From positions 32,114,053 to 32,178,052 of the forward strand of contig OY821775.1 of NCBI GenBank assembly GCA_963682175.1: a stretch of DNA of 64,000 nucleotides, given 5' to 3'. The notes beneath the pieces are model-generated. The model worked only from the letters and a program-made list of their open reading frames with translations, was not told the DNA's origin and did not search any database. Position numbers and translations under genes: made by a program. Within the stretch, counting starts at the first letter, position 1. Every line of letters starts with the position of its first letter. The DNA comes from Triglochin maritima (Eukaryota; Streptophyta; Magnoliopsida; Alismatales; Juncaginaceae). Positions 44,865-56,704 of this stretch are shown here, piece after piece.

Positions 44865-44970
44865 CATTTGGTTTGCGTATCTCTTACTTCTTTGTTTTTT
44901 CCGCTGCATTTGCTTAGTTTTGAAAATATATTATCGGTCATCGATCCCAACAAGTGGTCTCAACGATTAG
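44865..44970 (+). repeat. CopiaZ 5' LTR end and primer-binding site
   Basis: Resumes the LTR broken at 38826 and ends CATCGATCCCAACA at 44952. TGGTCTCAACGATTAGG follows from 44955; it is a degraded form of the copia primer site TGGTATCAGAGC. Confidence 0.75.
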
Positions 44971-45315
44971 GTATTAAATTCATCTAGTTAGCCGTAGTTT
45001 AAAATGACATCTTCATTCAATCATTGAGAGGGTTTATCAACATTTTGACAAGATTTGCTAAATGGATAAAACTATAATTATTGGAAGAATAAAATGAGAA
45101 TATTCCTACAATTTAGTGATCTAAAGTATTGGATTCTCCTTTAAAATCCTTTTGCAACCCATAAGGAAGATGAATTAACCACCTTAAGCATAGCCAAGAT
45201 GAAAGAAGTTTTCATGAACTCTTATATCATGAATATTTTTATTGTGGCTTGAATGAAGGGGATATGAATATTTTTATCGATCCTCGTTAAAAACCTAGAA
45301 TAGGATTTTAGTATT
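44971..45315 (+). pseudogene. gag: CopiaZ gag, N-terminal fragment
   Basis: MTSSFNH starts near 45008 and, after stops, NYNYWKNKMRIFLQFSDLKY (about 45069-45128) matches the conserved NY-x-x-W-K-x-x-M-R-x-F-L segment of copia Gag. Further scraps include SIAKMKEVFMNSYIMN. The fragment ends where GGTCGACC-rich LTR sequence begins near 45316. Confidence 0.75.
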
Positions 45316-45574
45316 CAACCGGTCGACCGGTAGAACCATCTGGTTCGATCGGATTTCAACAAACTGTCCCAGAACGCCTTTTATGTCCAAAATGGTCGAC
45401 CAAAATCCTTTTCTAGTTCGACCATTACATTTAGCTGGTTTGCCTGTCTAAAAATGGTCGGACGACATACCTCTTCCATTCGACCGTTTCTCCTTTCTCA
45501 ACCGATAGGACTTAGCTCATCCATTTCAAATCGTATAGCCTATTAGCTATTGACACGTGTCCTGGTTAGCGTGA
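45316..45574 (+). repeat. GGTCGACC-rich copia LTR sequence, left part
   Basis: Begins without the family's TGTTGGC terminus, with GGTCGACC at 45321 and 45403-type variants. It is broken at 45574 by GypA-2 and continues at 52562. Whether it is a truncated second LTR of CopiaZ or a different copy cannot be decided. Confidence 0.65.
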
Positions 45575-46977
45575 TGATTGATTCATTTTATATTAAACCG
45601 CAAGTGCACGGCCGCGTTGAAGCAGTGGCAAATACAGGTCGATCCACAGGGAGGTGTGTCGACTTTTTGTTTGTGCGAAGGCGAGTGGGAAAGAAAGGAG
45701 AGAAAGATTGATTACACTAAACTACACTAATCTAAACTAGGAAACTAGAAAGTATGAAATGAAATGACAAAACAAACTAAACTAAGCAACTAATGAAAGG
45801 AGATAAAACTCAGGAATCGAAAACCCCTAAGGGGTGGAGTGTGTGTGTGCACATGAAATAAGTGTGGTGAATGCATACAATAAGCTGAAGTGTGGTTAGT
45901 GTTTGTTAATGCATAAGAAGTACCTCATGGCAAGACCTATCATTTACAACACTAACCTAGGTGATTAATATGAGCAATGCAAGGTTGTTATTAAGAACAT
46001 AGCGAGCATGGAGTGTACCTAACTATGGCAGAAAGCATCAAGTAAAGTTCTTATTAATTCAAGCAAGCATACTAATATCTCTCACAAAAATAATATCTAA
46101 CATTCATACCACCTACATAACATGTACATACCTCTACTCCACCCCCATAGGGGATGGAACTACTCACTTATAATTAAACTAACTACATTAGAAAATAAAC
46201 TTTATACTGAAAAGAAATTCAACTAAGCAAGAAAGGAACATTAAAGAAGCTAATTGAAAGAAACATAAACTAAACAAACATGCAAGAATTAAAAGACTAT
46301 ATTAAATGAAACTAGAACAATTATTTTATTAACAATGACTTACATTGAAGGTAGCATTTTTTCCACCTTGAGTTTTGCTTCAAGGCATACTCCTTAGTAG
46401 AGAGAATGCTAACAAGCAATGGGTAATTACAATGGAAGGTGAAGAGTTCTATTTATAGCCATAGAAAAAGGTAATCCGGGACAATCCCCCGATGTGGGAC
46501 TAAAATAATACCAGAAATGGACTAAATACACACTAATACGAGACCCACCAAAATATTAGCAGGAAAACAGACAGCCAGTTAGCGGTCTTGGACAGCCAAT
46601 TGGCGGTCTATATGATCCGGATCACGCTGGATTTTATTCTGGGCTTTTCTGGATGTCATTGTTGGTCTTTGATGCATTGACTTTACTTGTTGGAGCTCCG
46701 ACCCGAATAGAATCGCCAAAATACTCTCCAAGATAGTGTGGAGTTTTCTGTTTTGCTCTTTGGTCCTTTGGTCTTACGTTTAGGTCCTTCTCCCTTGCAT
46801 CTTAGTCCCCAGGTCTCACAATTCAGCCATTTTTCCCTGCTTTTGGGTACTTTTATGCTTCATCTCTTCAAAACAATTTATTTCTGAAATTCAAACATAA
46901 AACTCGTCACATAGCATTGTTTAGGTGAAAGATAATGGATATAAGTTACAAATATAAGCATGAAATGATATCAATCA
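45575..46977 (-). repeat. GypA-2 3' LTR
   Basis: On the plus strand from TGATTGATTCATTTTATATT to GAAATGATATCAATCA. TATA box CTATAAATAG (rc of about 46450-46459). Tandem dyads CAGCCAGTTAGCGGTC and CAGCCAATTGGCGGTC at about 46574-46611. Confidence 0.95.
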
Positions 46978-46996
46978 AATACCCCCACACCTAACT
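46978..46996 (-). promoter_or_regulatory. GypA-2 polypurine tract
   Basis: Minus strand TTAGGTGTGGGGGTATT directly precedes the LTR start TGATTGATATC. Confidence 0.78.
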
Positions 46997-48680
46997 TTTG
47001 CTAGTCCCGAGCAAAACAATGAAAGGAAAAAGCATACGAAAAACAAGAAATCCTAACTCACTTTCATAGGAATCACGGTTGCACTTAGCACGTGCAACAA
47101 GCCGTTAAACCTCCTTTTCGCCAAGGAGGAGGAGTGTTGTCTCCTGAGGGTTTTCAACGGATACACCCACAAAATCCAAACAAAGATGCATTAATCAATC
47201 TAGCTACACGACTCGTTGGACTTATTTTTTCGATCATGGGACGCGGTAATACTACGGGTCGACTTTATATATGTAATCGGTCAACACACCTATCCTAATA
47301 AATTATTCGTGAAAGTTAGTTAAGGACTTAAGTGAAAGACATGGGCAACCTTAACTTCTGAATGTGATACAATGTGTAAAGTCCATTAAGGTTCTTATTG
47401 GACTCTTTTTTTTCTTTTCCTTTTTTTTCTTTTCTTTGGAGCATTTTATTGGTTGGTGTGTGATTCTCCAAGGGTCAGGTTTCGTGCATCATTGCCTATG
47501 AGGACTTACACTATCACGTACGCCTTCCCCCAAATCAGTCGGTCGGTTCATCCCAAGTCAGATGACTCGAAAGCACCAGGCACAAAGTCCCCTCAGACCT
47601 ACTTTCCCGAGTGATAGGAGTCGTGCGAGAAGAGAGAACACCACTTATTTATTTATCTACATGGGAACCAAAACCCCTACACTTAAGTTTCACAAAAAGA
47701 GATTAAGGGCATGTGACTACGACAAACTTCCTTATACTAACACACACGAATCATTGACTCACTAGGTTCAGGCTGGACTTTTTTAATGTTTGAGTGGTAA
47801 AACCCTATCATTACACGCCCCCCGAGGGAAAACCGGGTTGCATCCTAACGACTCAATAAGACCTAAAGCCAATAAACTAGATATCCTAATGCATCAAGTT
47901 CAAGACACTTTTGGGAGCTTTCTTTTTTACTTTGCCTCTCAACGGTTTTGCACATGCTAAACACACTCAAAACCCACAAAAACATTTTCTTTGACAAACA
48001 CATGAAGATTTTGAAAGAAATGTAAAAAATTTAAAGCACTAGGCAAGCAAACGAAGACAAGTCACCCAAGGATCATTGCAAACAGATATATCAATATTAA
48101 ATGCAACACACTAACATGACCCTAACAATGCAAACAAAAGAAAACAAAAATCAAAAGAAAAGACTCGACTATGTATACACGTAAAACACCCCCACACCTA
48201 CTTCATGCATTGTCCTAATCAATGCGAGCAAGATACTACATGGAATTATGCAATGAAACATCAAAGACCTCACCAACGTGAAGTACAAAGGGAAGTGCAT
48301 GGCTATGTTGATGGACACAACCCAAATTCCCTCAAAACATGTGAGATGCCAAAGAAGGGATACAACTACACGAAAGAAATGGGGCCCAAATACTCAAGGG
48401 TTGGAGCCCACAACAATCGATGCTCACTGAAGGAGTCTTTTATTGTAATTTTTTTTAATATAACTATGTACAAACATGAGTTCCCATCTTCATTTGTAAA
48501 AAGAAATCAAATGGGAACCTCAAAAGTGGGTCAATGCACTTGGAAAGGGAACATGACACCACGTGGGTCCAGATTACTCATGTTTGGGCCCCCTCACAAA
48601 GAGGACAAGATGAAAGGAAAGGTTCATGAATTGGACGCAAAGGGGTCTCATTCAAAGGATCAAATTGAAAAAGATTGAAC
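46997..48680 (-). other. GypA-2 conserved 3' noncoding region
   Basis: About 1.7 kb without a supported gene. It matches 7911-9338 and 26132-27610 block by block, for example GTTAGTTAAGGACTTAAGTG near 47315, GGTTTCGTGCATCATTGCCT near 47479 and AGTCAGATGACTCGAAAGCA near 47557. The family target site of sLTR-3 is seen intact near 47122. Confidence 0.65.
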
Positions 48681-48682
48681 CT

Positions 48683-50020
48683 CTAAAGAGTTTGGGAAAT
48701 ATGGGGCAACGGAAGAAGATTTTCTCCCATTGCGGTGCTCAAGTTATGATCGTCAATCCAAACTCTCCAACCAACAGGCTGGTGCGTCGGAAAGAGGTCA
48801 AGAACCTCGTTAGGCATGCCCGACTCACCAGGCGAACAAAAAGTGGGTCTCTTACACAAGGTATCCTCCAAGGAACTCCTAATACCCTCATTAACAATGT
48901 AGTTGTTTGATGTTCCATCATTTCCAAGATGATCAGGAACAATAGTGAGAGGAAAACTCTCATCAGGTTGTTTGAAATTGAGGGTACTAGGGAGCTCCTG
49001 CTCCACCAGAGGTGAGTCCTTAAGAGGCACAACATGAAGATCATGTGGCTCAAGGGTCACGGGACAAAAAGATAAGGCACAATCCTGTGCCGACTCATAA
49101 TGAATTTGATCCTTCTTTTCCTCAATTTGAATTGAATCCTCCACTATGTGATTGTGAATTGAAACTCCAAGTCCCTCAGACTGACTAGGAGTTTGACTTT
49201 GAAAGATTGTGCTTTGAATTTGTGGATGTGGTGGTGGTTCGATATCAAAAGATGAATCCTCATGTTGACGAGAAAGGTTACTCTCCGCACGTTCACGTAA
49301 TTGATGCGACATTTGACTCACTTGCAGTGCCATATTTTGTATGGACTGTTGAGTGGTTTCCATGAACGTAAGGACAGTTTGTTTCAAGGAATCAGGTATG
49401 TGGTCAACTATGAGGTCCAAGTCAGAGCTTGAGAAATTTTGGGGTTGGGTGTTGATGGGCTGAGAATGAGTCCAATGATTTGAAGTGAGGTATTGGTAGA
49501 AATCTCGGTATTCGGGAGGAGGATACTGGGGTGAAAATGAAGTATAAGAATTTGAATAAGAATTGTTTCCCCACGAATCCATCCCTCTCAGGTTGTACAC
49601 GGATTAGTAATGGTCATATGGAGCATTTTGGGAAATGGTATGCTCATACTCAGGCTCTGGGGGAACATAAGGACATTCCCCGATAACATGACCACTCAAC
49701 CCACAACAGTCGCACGGTACGGCTTCTGGAGCCACTGGTGCAGTCATGTCGTCTACCGCACGCATGAAAGAGGCCAAAGTTTCTTGCAATGTCTCAGTTT
49801 GATGACCAACATATGATCCGACGTAACTAAATGGAGATCTAGCAGTCGGTGACTCTCTCATATCACCCCTATATGAAGAGTGCTCAGTCACACAATGAAG
49901 ATTATCCCAACCATACGGGGTGTTCGTCTGTGCCACCCCAGGTTGCATGGGTCCAGAATACCATGACGAATTGTCCTGGTCCCAACAATGATATCGATGG
50001 TCGCCCATGTAACCATCCAT
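48683..50020 (-). pseudogene. GypA-2 gag-derived zinc-knuckle plus accessory protein
   Basis: An ATG at 50020 opens a frame of about 445 codons ending at 48683, interrupted only by one TAA at about 49604-49606. Order: MDGYMGDHRYHCWDQDNSSW, a GHQTETLQETLASFMRAVDD helix, the CCHC knuckle CDCCGLSGHVIGEC (about 49735-49690), an Asn/Ser/Tyr-rich linker, the helical TFMETTQQSIQNMALQVSQM (about 49365-49305), YESAQDCALSFCPVTLEPHD, KDSPLVEQELPSTLNF, LTIVPDHLGNDGTSNNYI and THQPVGWRVWIDDHN (about 48795-48745). The knuckle and helix correspond to the nucleocapsid and C-terminal part of Athila-like Gag (compare GypA-1); the rest matches the GypA-1 accessory ORF. GypB has GCA where this copy has TAA, so the stop is private. 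RNA binding by the knuckle is the only function supported. Confidence 0.82.
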
Positions 50021-51119
50021 CTCAACAAAGAACTCTTGAGTCGACCACTCTCACCACCACGAGGCTAAACTCGCAAAAAAGTGCTTGACTCGAACATAAA
50101 ACGCTACCAGAGAGTGTAAAGGGGAGAAGACTAGAACGTAGAAGTAGGTGAGAAGTAGATGACTCAGAGGAGAAGGGAAGAATCCCTAAAGCTAGCGTGG
50201 GTAAAGGGTGAAGGTAGAAGCCTAACTAGCAAGCATGACTCAAACAATGTAAGGCAATGGGTCCTTAGGCTAGACGACGCCTAACTTCGAGGTCACTAGC
50301 CTCGACACACCTCACCTCCCTACAACGAAGACCACAATGCCCAGCAAGTGATACCAGATCTGGAGATCCAATACCTCCTACTATCGACAAGGTAGGCAAC
50401 GCCGATCTGGCCATGACGGTCTCAACTAGATAACTCTCCTAGTGCGTCTGAAATCCTAAGGCCAATGTCTACTGGCTTTTAGTTAAGGCTTGATTAAGAT
50501 TGATTTTTGGGGTGAAGGAAAGGTGATGAAATCCCCCACCTTATCTTTTATGGGACAACCCCTCCTTAGTAGCGTTTTGATCCTAAATCTAGCAATCAAC
50601 GCTCCAATCAAACGCTCAACTCACTCTAGTCCTGATGCAATTCTTACTAACTAATGCATGGGCATACAAGATGCATGAATGAGTGTAGGAAATGCGTAAC
50701 TCACGCCAACGCTCAACAATTGAAAATAAAGCTAAAAGAAAAGACAACTACGTGCCTAAGACAAGTACATGATGCGTGACCTAAACAAGTAAGAATGTCT
50801 AGTCTTTTGCTTTGGATTTTAAGGCCAAGTTGATTAATGATCTGGGAGAAAACTAGAAATCAGAATATGCAAGATTGTGCTCCTAGACAACTAATATCAA
50901 AGCACAAACTACCAGAACAAAAATGAAGACTAAAGATGCCCACGAGGCCGCCAATTGGCGGTCCCAGACCGCTGATTGGCGGTCACTTTTGAGTCTTTTG
51001 TGCTCAAACTCGTCCAGTAGCCTCCCCTTGATCCGGTGGTTCCCTGAAAAAAAGCAAAACTAAAAAGAAAAAATTAAAACCACTCGAATCGTCCAAACCA
51101 AAGTCGAGACAGAGCACCT
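50021..51119 (-). other. GypA-2 leader
   Basis: 1.1 kb between primer site and ORF, homologous to the GypB leader. It contains two dyads close together, CCGCCAATTGGCGG (50948-50961) and GACCGCTGATTGGCGGTC (50967-50984), about 160 bases downstream of the primer site in the RNA. No coding frame. Confidence 0.7.
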
Positions 51120-51140
51120 CCCCGGCAACGGTGCCAAAAA
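51120..51140 (-). promoter_or_regulatory. GypA-2 primer-binding site
   Basis: Minus strand TGGCACCGTTGCCGGGGAGG, three or four bases after the LTR end. It differs by one base from TGGCGCCGTTGCCGGGG, the complement of the tRNA-Asp 3' end used by Athila-like elements. Confidence 0.88.
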
Positions 51141-51142
51141 CT

Positions 51143-52556
51143 TGATTGATTCGTTTTATATTCAACCGCAAGTGCACGGTCGCGTTGAAGCGTTGGCAAA
51201 TACGGGTCGAGCCACAGGGAGGTGTGTCGACTTTTGGTTTGTGCGAAGGAGAGTGGGAAAGAAAGGAGAGAAAGATTGATTACACTAAACTACACTACTC
51301 TAAACTAGGAAACTAGAAAGCATGAAATGAAATGACAAAACAAACTAAACTAAGCAACTAATGAAAGGAGATAAAACTAAGGAATGGAAAACCCCTAAGG
51401 GGTGGAGTGTGTGTGCGCACATGAAATAAGTGTGGTGAATGCAGACAATAAGCTCAAGTGTGGTTAGTGTTTGTTTATGCATAAGAAGTACCTCATGGCA
51501 AGACCTATCATTTACAACACTAACCTAGGTGATTATTATGAGGAATGCAAGGTTGTTATTAATAACATAACGAGCATGGACTGTACCTAACTATGGCAGA
51601 AACCATCAAGTAAAGTTCTTATTAATTCAAGCAAGCATACTAATATCTCTCACAACAATAATATCTAACATTCATACCACCTACATAACATGTACATACC
51701 TCTACTCCACCCCCAAAGGGGATGGAACCACTCACTCATAATTAAACTAACTACATTAACAAAATGAAACATTATACTGAAAAAAAATTCAACTAAGCAA
51801 GAAAGGAACATTAAAGAAGCTAATTGAAAGAAACATAAACTAAAGAAACATGCAAGAATTAAAAGACTAGATTAAAAGAAACTAGAGCAATTATTTTATT
51901 AGCAATGACTCACATTGAAGGTAGCATTCTTCTCCACCTTGAGTTTTGCTTCAAGGCTTACTCCTTAGTAGAGAGAATGCCACCAAGCAATGGGTAATTA
52001 CAATGGAAGGTGAAGAGTTCTATTTATAGCCATAGAAAAAGGTAATCCGGGACAATCCTTCGATGTGGGACTAAACAAATACCAAATATGGACTAAATAC
52101 ACACTAATACGTGACCCACCAAACTCTTACCGTATTTTGGCCAAAACAGACCACCAATTAGCGGTCTTGGACCACCAATTGGCAGTCTATGTGGTCCGGA
52201 TCACGCTGGATTTTATTCTGGGCTTTTGTGGATGTCTTTGTTGGTCTTTGATGCATCGACTTCACTTGTTGAAGCTCCGACCTGAATAGAATTACCAAAA
52301 TACTCCCCAAGATGGTGTGGAGTTTTCTGGTTTGCTCTTTGGTCCTTCGGTCTTACGTTCAGGTCCTTCTCCCTTGCATCTTAGTCCCCAGGTCTCACAA
52401 TTCAGTCCTTTTTCCGTACTTTTGGGTCTTTTTATGCTTCATCTCTTAACACCTATTTATTGCTGAAAATCAAACATAAAACTCGTCACATAGCATTGTT
52501 TAGGTGAAAGATAATGGATATAAGTTACAAATATAAGCATGAAATGATGTCAATCA
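51143..52556 (-). repeat. GypA-2 5' LTR
   Basis: 1414 bp, from TGATTGATTCGTTTTATATT to GAAATGATGTCAATCA. It is closely similar to the 3' LTR, with scattered single-base differences. TATA box CTATAAATAG is the rc of about 52020-52029. Dyads ACCACCAATTAGCGGTC and GACCACCAATTGGCAGTC at about 52149-52187. Confidence 0.95.
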
Positions 52557-52561
52557 CGTGA

Positions 52562-53639
52562 CTTCCGGTCGACCGAAACTTCATTTTGTTCGACTGATTG
52601 CATTTCCGTATTCTTCTTAAATACGACTGTTATACTTGTCATATATTCCAATGGTCGTATACATATACTTACCTAACCCCTCTTTTGATTTGGTCTTCCG
52701 GTCGACCGAACATCCTTTAACGGTCGACCGATACCTGAAACTTCCCAGCTCCATGTCTTACTAAAAGTTTCTGGTCGAACTTTCGCCTTCTTCTAGTCGC
52801 CTGAATGTCCCTTGCTTACTTATTTCTCAAATAAAATACTTCATACGGTCGACCAAACTTCTTTTAACGGTTGACCGGTTCTTGATTCTTTTCCAGATCC
52901 AGTCTTACTGGACGTTTCCGGTCAAACACGTGATCCAACTCGTTCGACCGATCACTTAAGTTCTAGCCCAGTTGGTCCGACCGTCTGCACCTTTGCTCGA
53001 CCGAAACAATTATTGTCATATACCGGTTGACCGATTGACCTTATCCGGTCGACCGTTAGTGACCAGAAATGTGTCATGTCATTTCCTTCTTTGTGTATTC
53101 TTACACAACTTAATACCATTTCAATCCCAATGGCTAGAATTAGTTTAGAGCTTATAAATAGAGCTGAGAACATTCTTCTAAGGTGACCAATCTTTCTCCA
53201 AGATCAAAATCTCACTACTACTCTCAAACTTGCTCTAAACACTTGTGCTCACATCTTCCCACTTCAAATCACCATCTTTGATTGCATCATCCATTTCAAG
53301 TGCTCAAGATTAGTTGCTGAAGTAAAGTCTTCAAGAGTTGTGAAGCTCTTCTCGGATTGTGAGAAGGTGGTCCAAGCTAGGAGAGGGTGTTCGCAAAGCT
53401 TGTGGTGTAAATGCGTGATCTCGGCCCGCAACGGAGAGCGGATTAGTGGAGGACGCGAAGTTGTTCGAGTAAGAGAAATTCGTAAGAGAGGACTAGGATC
53501 CGGTGGTTGGATCCAAACCTCTATACGTACGGTGTTGTGGTTTGTCATTCTCTTCTTCACATTAATTTGTCTCAACTTTTAATTTGGCATCGTTTGTTAA
53601 ATAATCTTAATTAGTCTAGTCACCCCCTTTTAGACTAAT
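52562..53639 (+). repeat. GGTCGACC-rich copia LTR sequence, right part
   Basis: Continues 45316-45574 after the GypA-2 insertion. GGTCGACC at 52567, 52700, 52722, 52847 and 53047, with many one-base variants (GGTTGACC, GTTCGACC). TATA box TTATAAATAG at 53152-53161, then CCTCTATACGTACGG and a CACCCCCTTTTAGAC segment near 53620. The U3-TATA-R order is that of a copia LTR read on the plus strand. Confidence 0.78.
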
Positions 53640-54690
53640 ATTAGGGCCTAGTAGATTCTACACTCTTCACTATGCAACATAGTAAAAACAGAAGAGAGAT
53701 GAAAGATCTAAAGGAGAAAGAAGTCGCTAAGAAGAAATCATCCTGAATCCTACATTCAATCGCAAATTCTGATGAACCAAGGGAAAAGAAAAAGATGAGG
53801 ATGTTGATTTCCTTGCAAGAAATTTCATTAAATTTCTCAAGAGACAAAGAGAGAAAGGAAGAAAGAGAAGAGAAAGAAAAAAGGAGAAAATGTGAAGAGG
53901 ATGAGAAACAAAAAGTAAAAGAAACAAGGACAAAAATGGAGGGGGAGGAGAAGACTGAAAAAGAGAAAAAAGAGAAACGTGGAGAGAAGAGAAAGGAAAG
54001 CAGGGAGATAGCAAATGAAATGGAAAGAGGAAGAAACTCAAAGGCTACATGGGATGACACATCATCCTCTACATCTTCATCACCAAGGCAAGTTTAACAT
54101 ATATGCTACATAGCATAGAAGATGAAGAAAGAGGGGTATCTTCTAGATATTGTTGTAGTTATAGTTCTATCTGTAGTTCTAGCAATGATTCATATTCGTT
54201 GATGAGCTAGAAAATGCATCTCATTAGCTAGTTGATAAATATGAGGTAATTTATGAAAAGAATAAAATAGAGAAGAAGCAATAGATGATCTTTGATTCCA
54301 TATTCAATCCATCATGAATTAAAAGAATAAGGTGCTTACTAGGCATGATAAAATTACATTATAACTTGATAATCTAAAAGAAACATCTATTGATGTTGAA
54401 CAAATAGATCTTAGGAAATGCAATGTCCAATTAAGAAAAGATCTAGACAAGTTCACCAAGGGAAAGAAAATACTTGACATGCTTCTAAGTAGTCAAAAAA
54501 ATCATTACATAAGCATGGTTTGGGATACAATGTAAATTTCGAAAACCATGTGGTTCATACTACATTGAATGGAAAACATTTCTTTATGAAGCAAAGTTCC
54601 CTCAAGTGTTTGGTACTTAGGTACCAAGGACTAACATTCGTGGACTCAAGGTATAGATTGGGTACCAAAATGTTCACTTGAAGGTACATA
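53640..54690 (+). pseudogene. CopiaZ gag C-terminal and linker remnant
   Basis: A plus-strand remnant of copia Gag-Pol. It comprises MRMLISLQEISLNFSRD with a Lys/Glu-rich stretch (53795-54000), KATWDDTSSSTSSSP (54040-54085), LENASH-x-LVDKYEVIYEK (54207-54260), KILDMLLSSQKNHY (54466-54508) and IDWVPKCSLE (about 54654-54684). This order is typical of the plant copia region between the zinc knuckle and GAG-pre-integrase. Many stops and frameshifts. The charged frame on the opposite strand is a shadow. Confidence 0.75.
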
Positions 54691-54955
54691 CAAGAAGGAT
54701 GGTCAGTAGCAATCATCAGCTTGAAGCAAGTAAGGATTGATCCTAAGCTTCAAATTAACATTTGATTGAATTCACAAAGCCAGTTCCATTATCTAAGAGA
54801 TTAAAACCAAATGCTAAATCAAGGATCAATGAGTGGGTAGAGGATAGGGAGAAGCAAGTGAGGAGAGAGAAGCTTTGGGGAGGCATGGGGGTTTCTTGGG
54901 TTTTCCTAGGTCATCTCTGCCGTTCTTCCACCTAGATATCTCGGTTTTCTTCTCA

Positions 54956-56704
54956 AATGGAGTGTGACTCGCGCTCAATCGTGTCTACTACATTGATTGG
55001 AGGGAGTGGCGCTAAAGGGCTCTCTCAATCAACCAAACCTGGTCAAGAAGGTGATGTTGAGGGTGCACCTTGTGACCAACTTCTGGAGGGAGGAGTGCCA
55101 AAGTAAAGGAAGTGAGTGGTCTGATTTGTTCTCGGCTGGTCCAAGGCCCTCCACGACCCTGAAATTTGTGGAGCCAGCAAGGAATGATGGTGTGAGGGTG
55201 GCGGTTTGCTCAAGGCAACAAGTTTCCGATGCTTTGAAGAGATGGGACAAGGTCTTGGTGGGTTATTTTGTTGATTTCAGACCCCCATCTCCCCACACTT
55301 GAGAAACACTTGCCAAAGTTGTGGGGTATTGCTGGGAGCGTGGAGGTTATTTGCCGGCAAAGAGGTTTCCTCCTATTTTGTTTCACTTTGGAGGAACATA
55401 AAAACCATGTGTTGCACAATAGTCCTTGGTTTATTAAGGGGTCACCCTTAGTTGTGCAAAGCTGGACACCGGAGACGGTGTTGCGGATGGTGGATATAAC
55501 TTTTGTCCCCATTTGGGTTTGTCTCCCCGATTTGGATTTGAGGTTTTGGTTGGCTGAAAATCTGAGCACCACAGTGATTGTTCTTGGGAAACCACTATAC
55601 ATGGATGACAATACGTATAGCTCTTGGGAGGAAGTTGGCTTATGCGAGGGTGTGTGTGGAGGTGGATAAAGAATTCGATTACCCATCTTCCATTGATGTC
55701 CAAATAGAAGGGGTCAGCAAGGAGGAGGTCCAGCTTGAATACGAGTGGCACCCCGGGTATTGTGGAGATTGTAAGGAGTTAGGGCACGTGCCGGAGAAGT
55801 GCCCGAGCAAGCCCATTGTAAAGAAGGGTGGGATGGGGTAAAAGCTCAGAAGGAATGGGTTGTTGTGGGCAAGAGGCGAGGTGACCAGCAGCATAGGGTC
55901 GAGGAGGGTGGGGACAAACGGGTAAGTGTGGTGCAAGTGGATAGTGTTGATAGGAACGAAATTGTTATTGAAGATGCACCAATGGATGTTTCGTTGGAAG
56001 GGAGTGCAAGGTTGGCTCAGGAGCTCAACGGAAAGGAAGGAGAAGGAAAGGGAGCTCTAACGGTGGTGGCTGGAATGGTAACGGAGCTAGGCACTAAAGT
56101 CCAAACGGTGGGGGGACAAAAATCATAAAGCAAAAGTAGGGCCTGCTCCACAGCTGCACCAATCGGAGGTGAGGAAAGTGGTGCTGGTTTTCTTGCTGGT
56201 AGTGCTCCAAGGTTTGGGGAGGAGGAGGCAAATTCGAAATTTCAAGTTGGCTCCTTGGTTGGTATGGCAAAGGAAGATGCTGCCAGCTTGCGGAGTGCAA
56301 ATTTCGGCTCAAGTGGTGAACACGTTCGGGTGTCCCAAGAGAGTGGGGAGGAAAATGCTAGTGCAAGTCTACCAAATGATCCTTGTCTCTCACCGAAGCG
56401 GGTGGTACGTGAACCTGGAAGGGCTAGCTTGGAACAAAGCATCACAAGTGGAGGTTCTAGAAAGGGAGAATAAGAAGTGAAGGATGCTCGCAAGTGGGGA
56501 GGTCTGGTGTTCTAGCTAGCTTGGCAAAGGTTGCCCAAGTTGCTGAGCAATTACGGGGAGGCGATGATGAGATAGTGAGTGGACCAAGGGAGGAGTCTCC
56601 GAAACAAGTGCTGGAAAAGGAGGTGCCACATGAGAAGTCGAAGAGTGTATCTACGAGGCTGGAGCAGCAGCGAGCAAACCGTGGATGTAGGGGGACTAGT
56701 TCCC
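54956..56704 (+). pseudogene. LINE ORF1 (DUF4283 plus CCHC zinc knuckle)
   Basis: ORF1 of plant L1 LINEs binds the element RNA. It opens at an ATG at 54956 (MECDSRSIVSTT), is frameshifted near 55083, and continues with SEWSDLFSAGPRPSTTLKFV, RWDKVLVGYFVDFRP and, after a shift near 55290, LEKHLPKLWGIAGSVEV, GFLLFCFTLEEHKNHVL, FVPIWVCLPDLDLRFW and LGKPLYMDDNTY (DUF4283 core). Another shift near 55640 leads to YARVCVEVDKEFDYP and the knuckle CGDCKELGHVPEKC (about 55759-55800). The C-terminal part to 56704 is low in recognisable features. At least three frameshifts. Confidence 0.88.

Larger units (their letters stand above)
45575..52556 (-). mobile_element. Gag-only gypsy element GypA-2, complete
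   Basis: A complete 6982 bp minus-strand LTR retrotransposon: 3' LTR 45575-46977 (1403 bp), internal region 46978-51142, 5' LTR 51143-52556 (1414 bp), with a perfect 5 bp TSD cgtga (45570-45574, 52557-52561). Primer site and polypurine tract are present. The only coding unit is a gag-derived/accessory ORF (48683-50020). There is no capsid domain, protease, reverse transcriptase, RNase H or integrase. The layout matches the non-autonomous TR-GAG type, so mobilisation by an Athila-like partner is inferred. Confidence 0.95.

Noticed and set aside
48205..48678. A 157-codon plus-strand frame, and a similar one at 27443-27718
   Set aside because: It lies antisense to the gypsy 3' noncoding region. 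The similarity between the two comes from element homology.
53641..54060. A 139-codon hydrophobic Phe/Ser-rich minus-strand frame suggesting membrane segments
   Set aside because: It is the antisense of the Lys/Glu-rich copia gag remnant, so its hydrophobicity is a coding-strand artefact.
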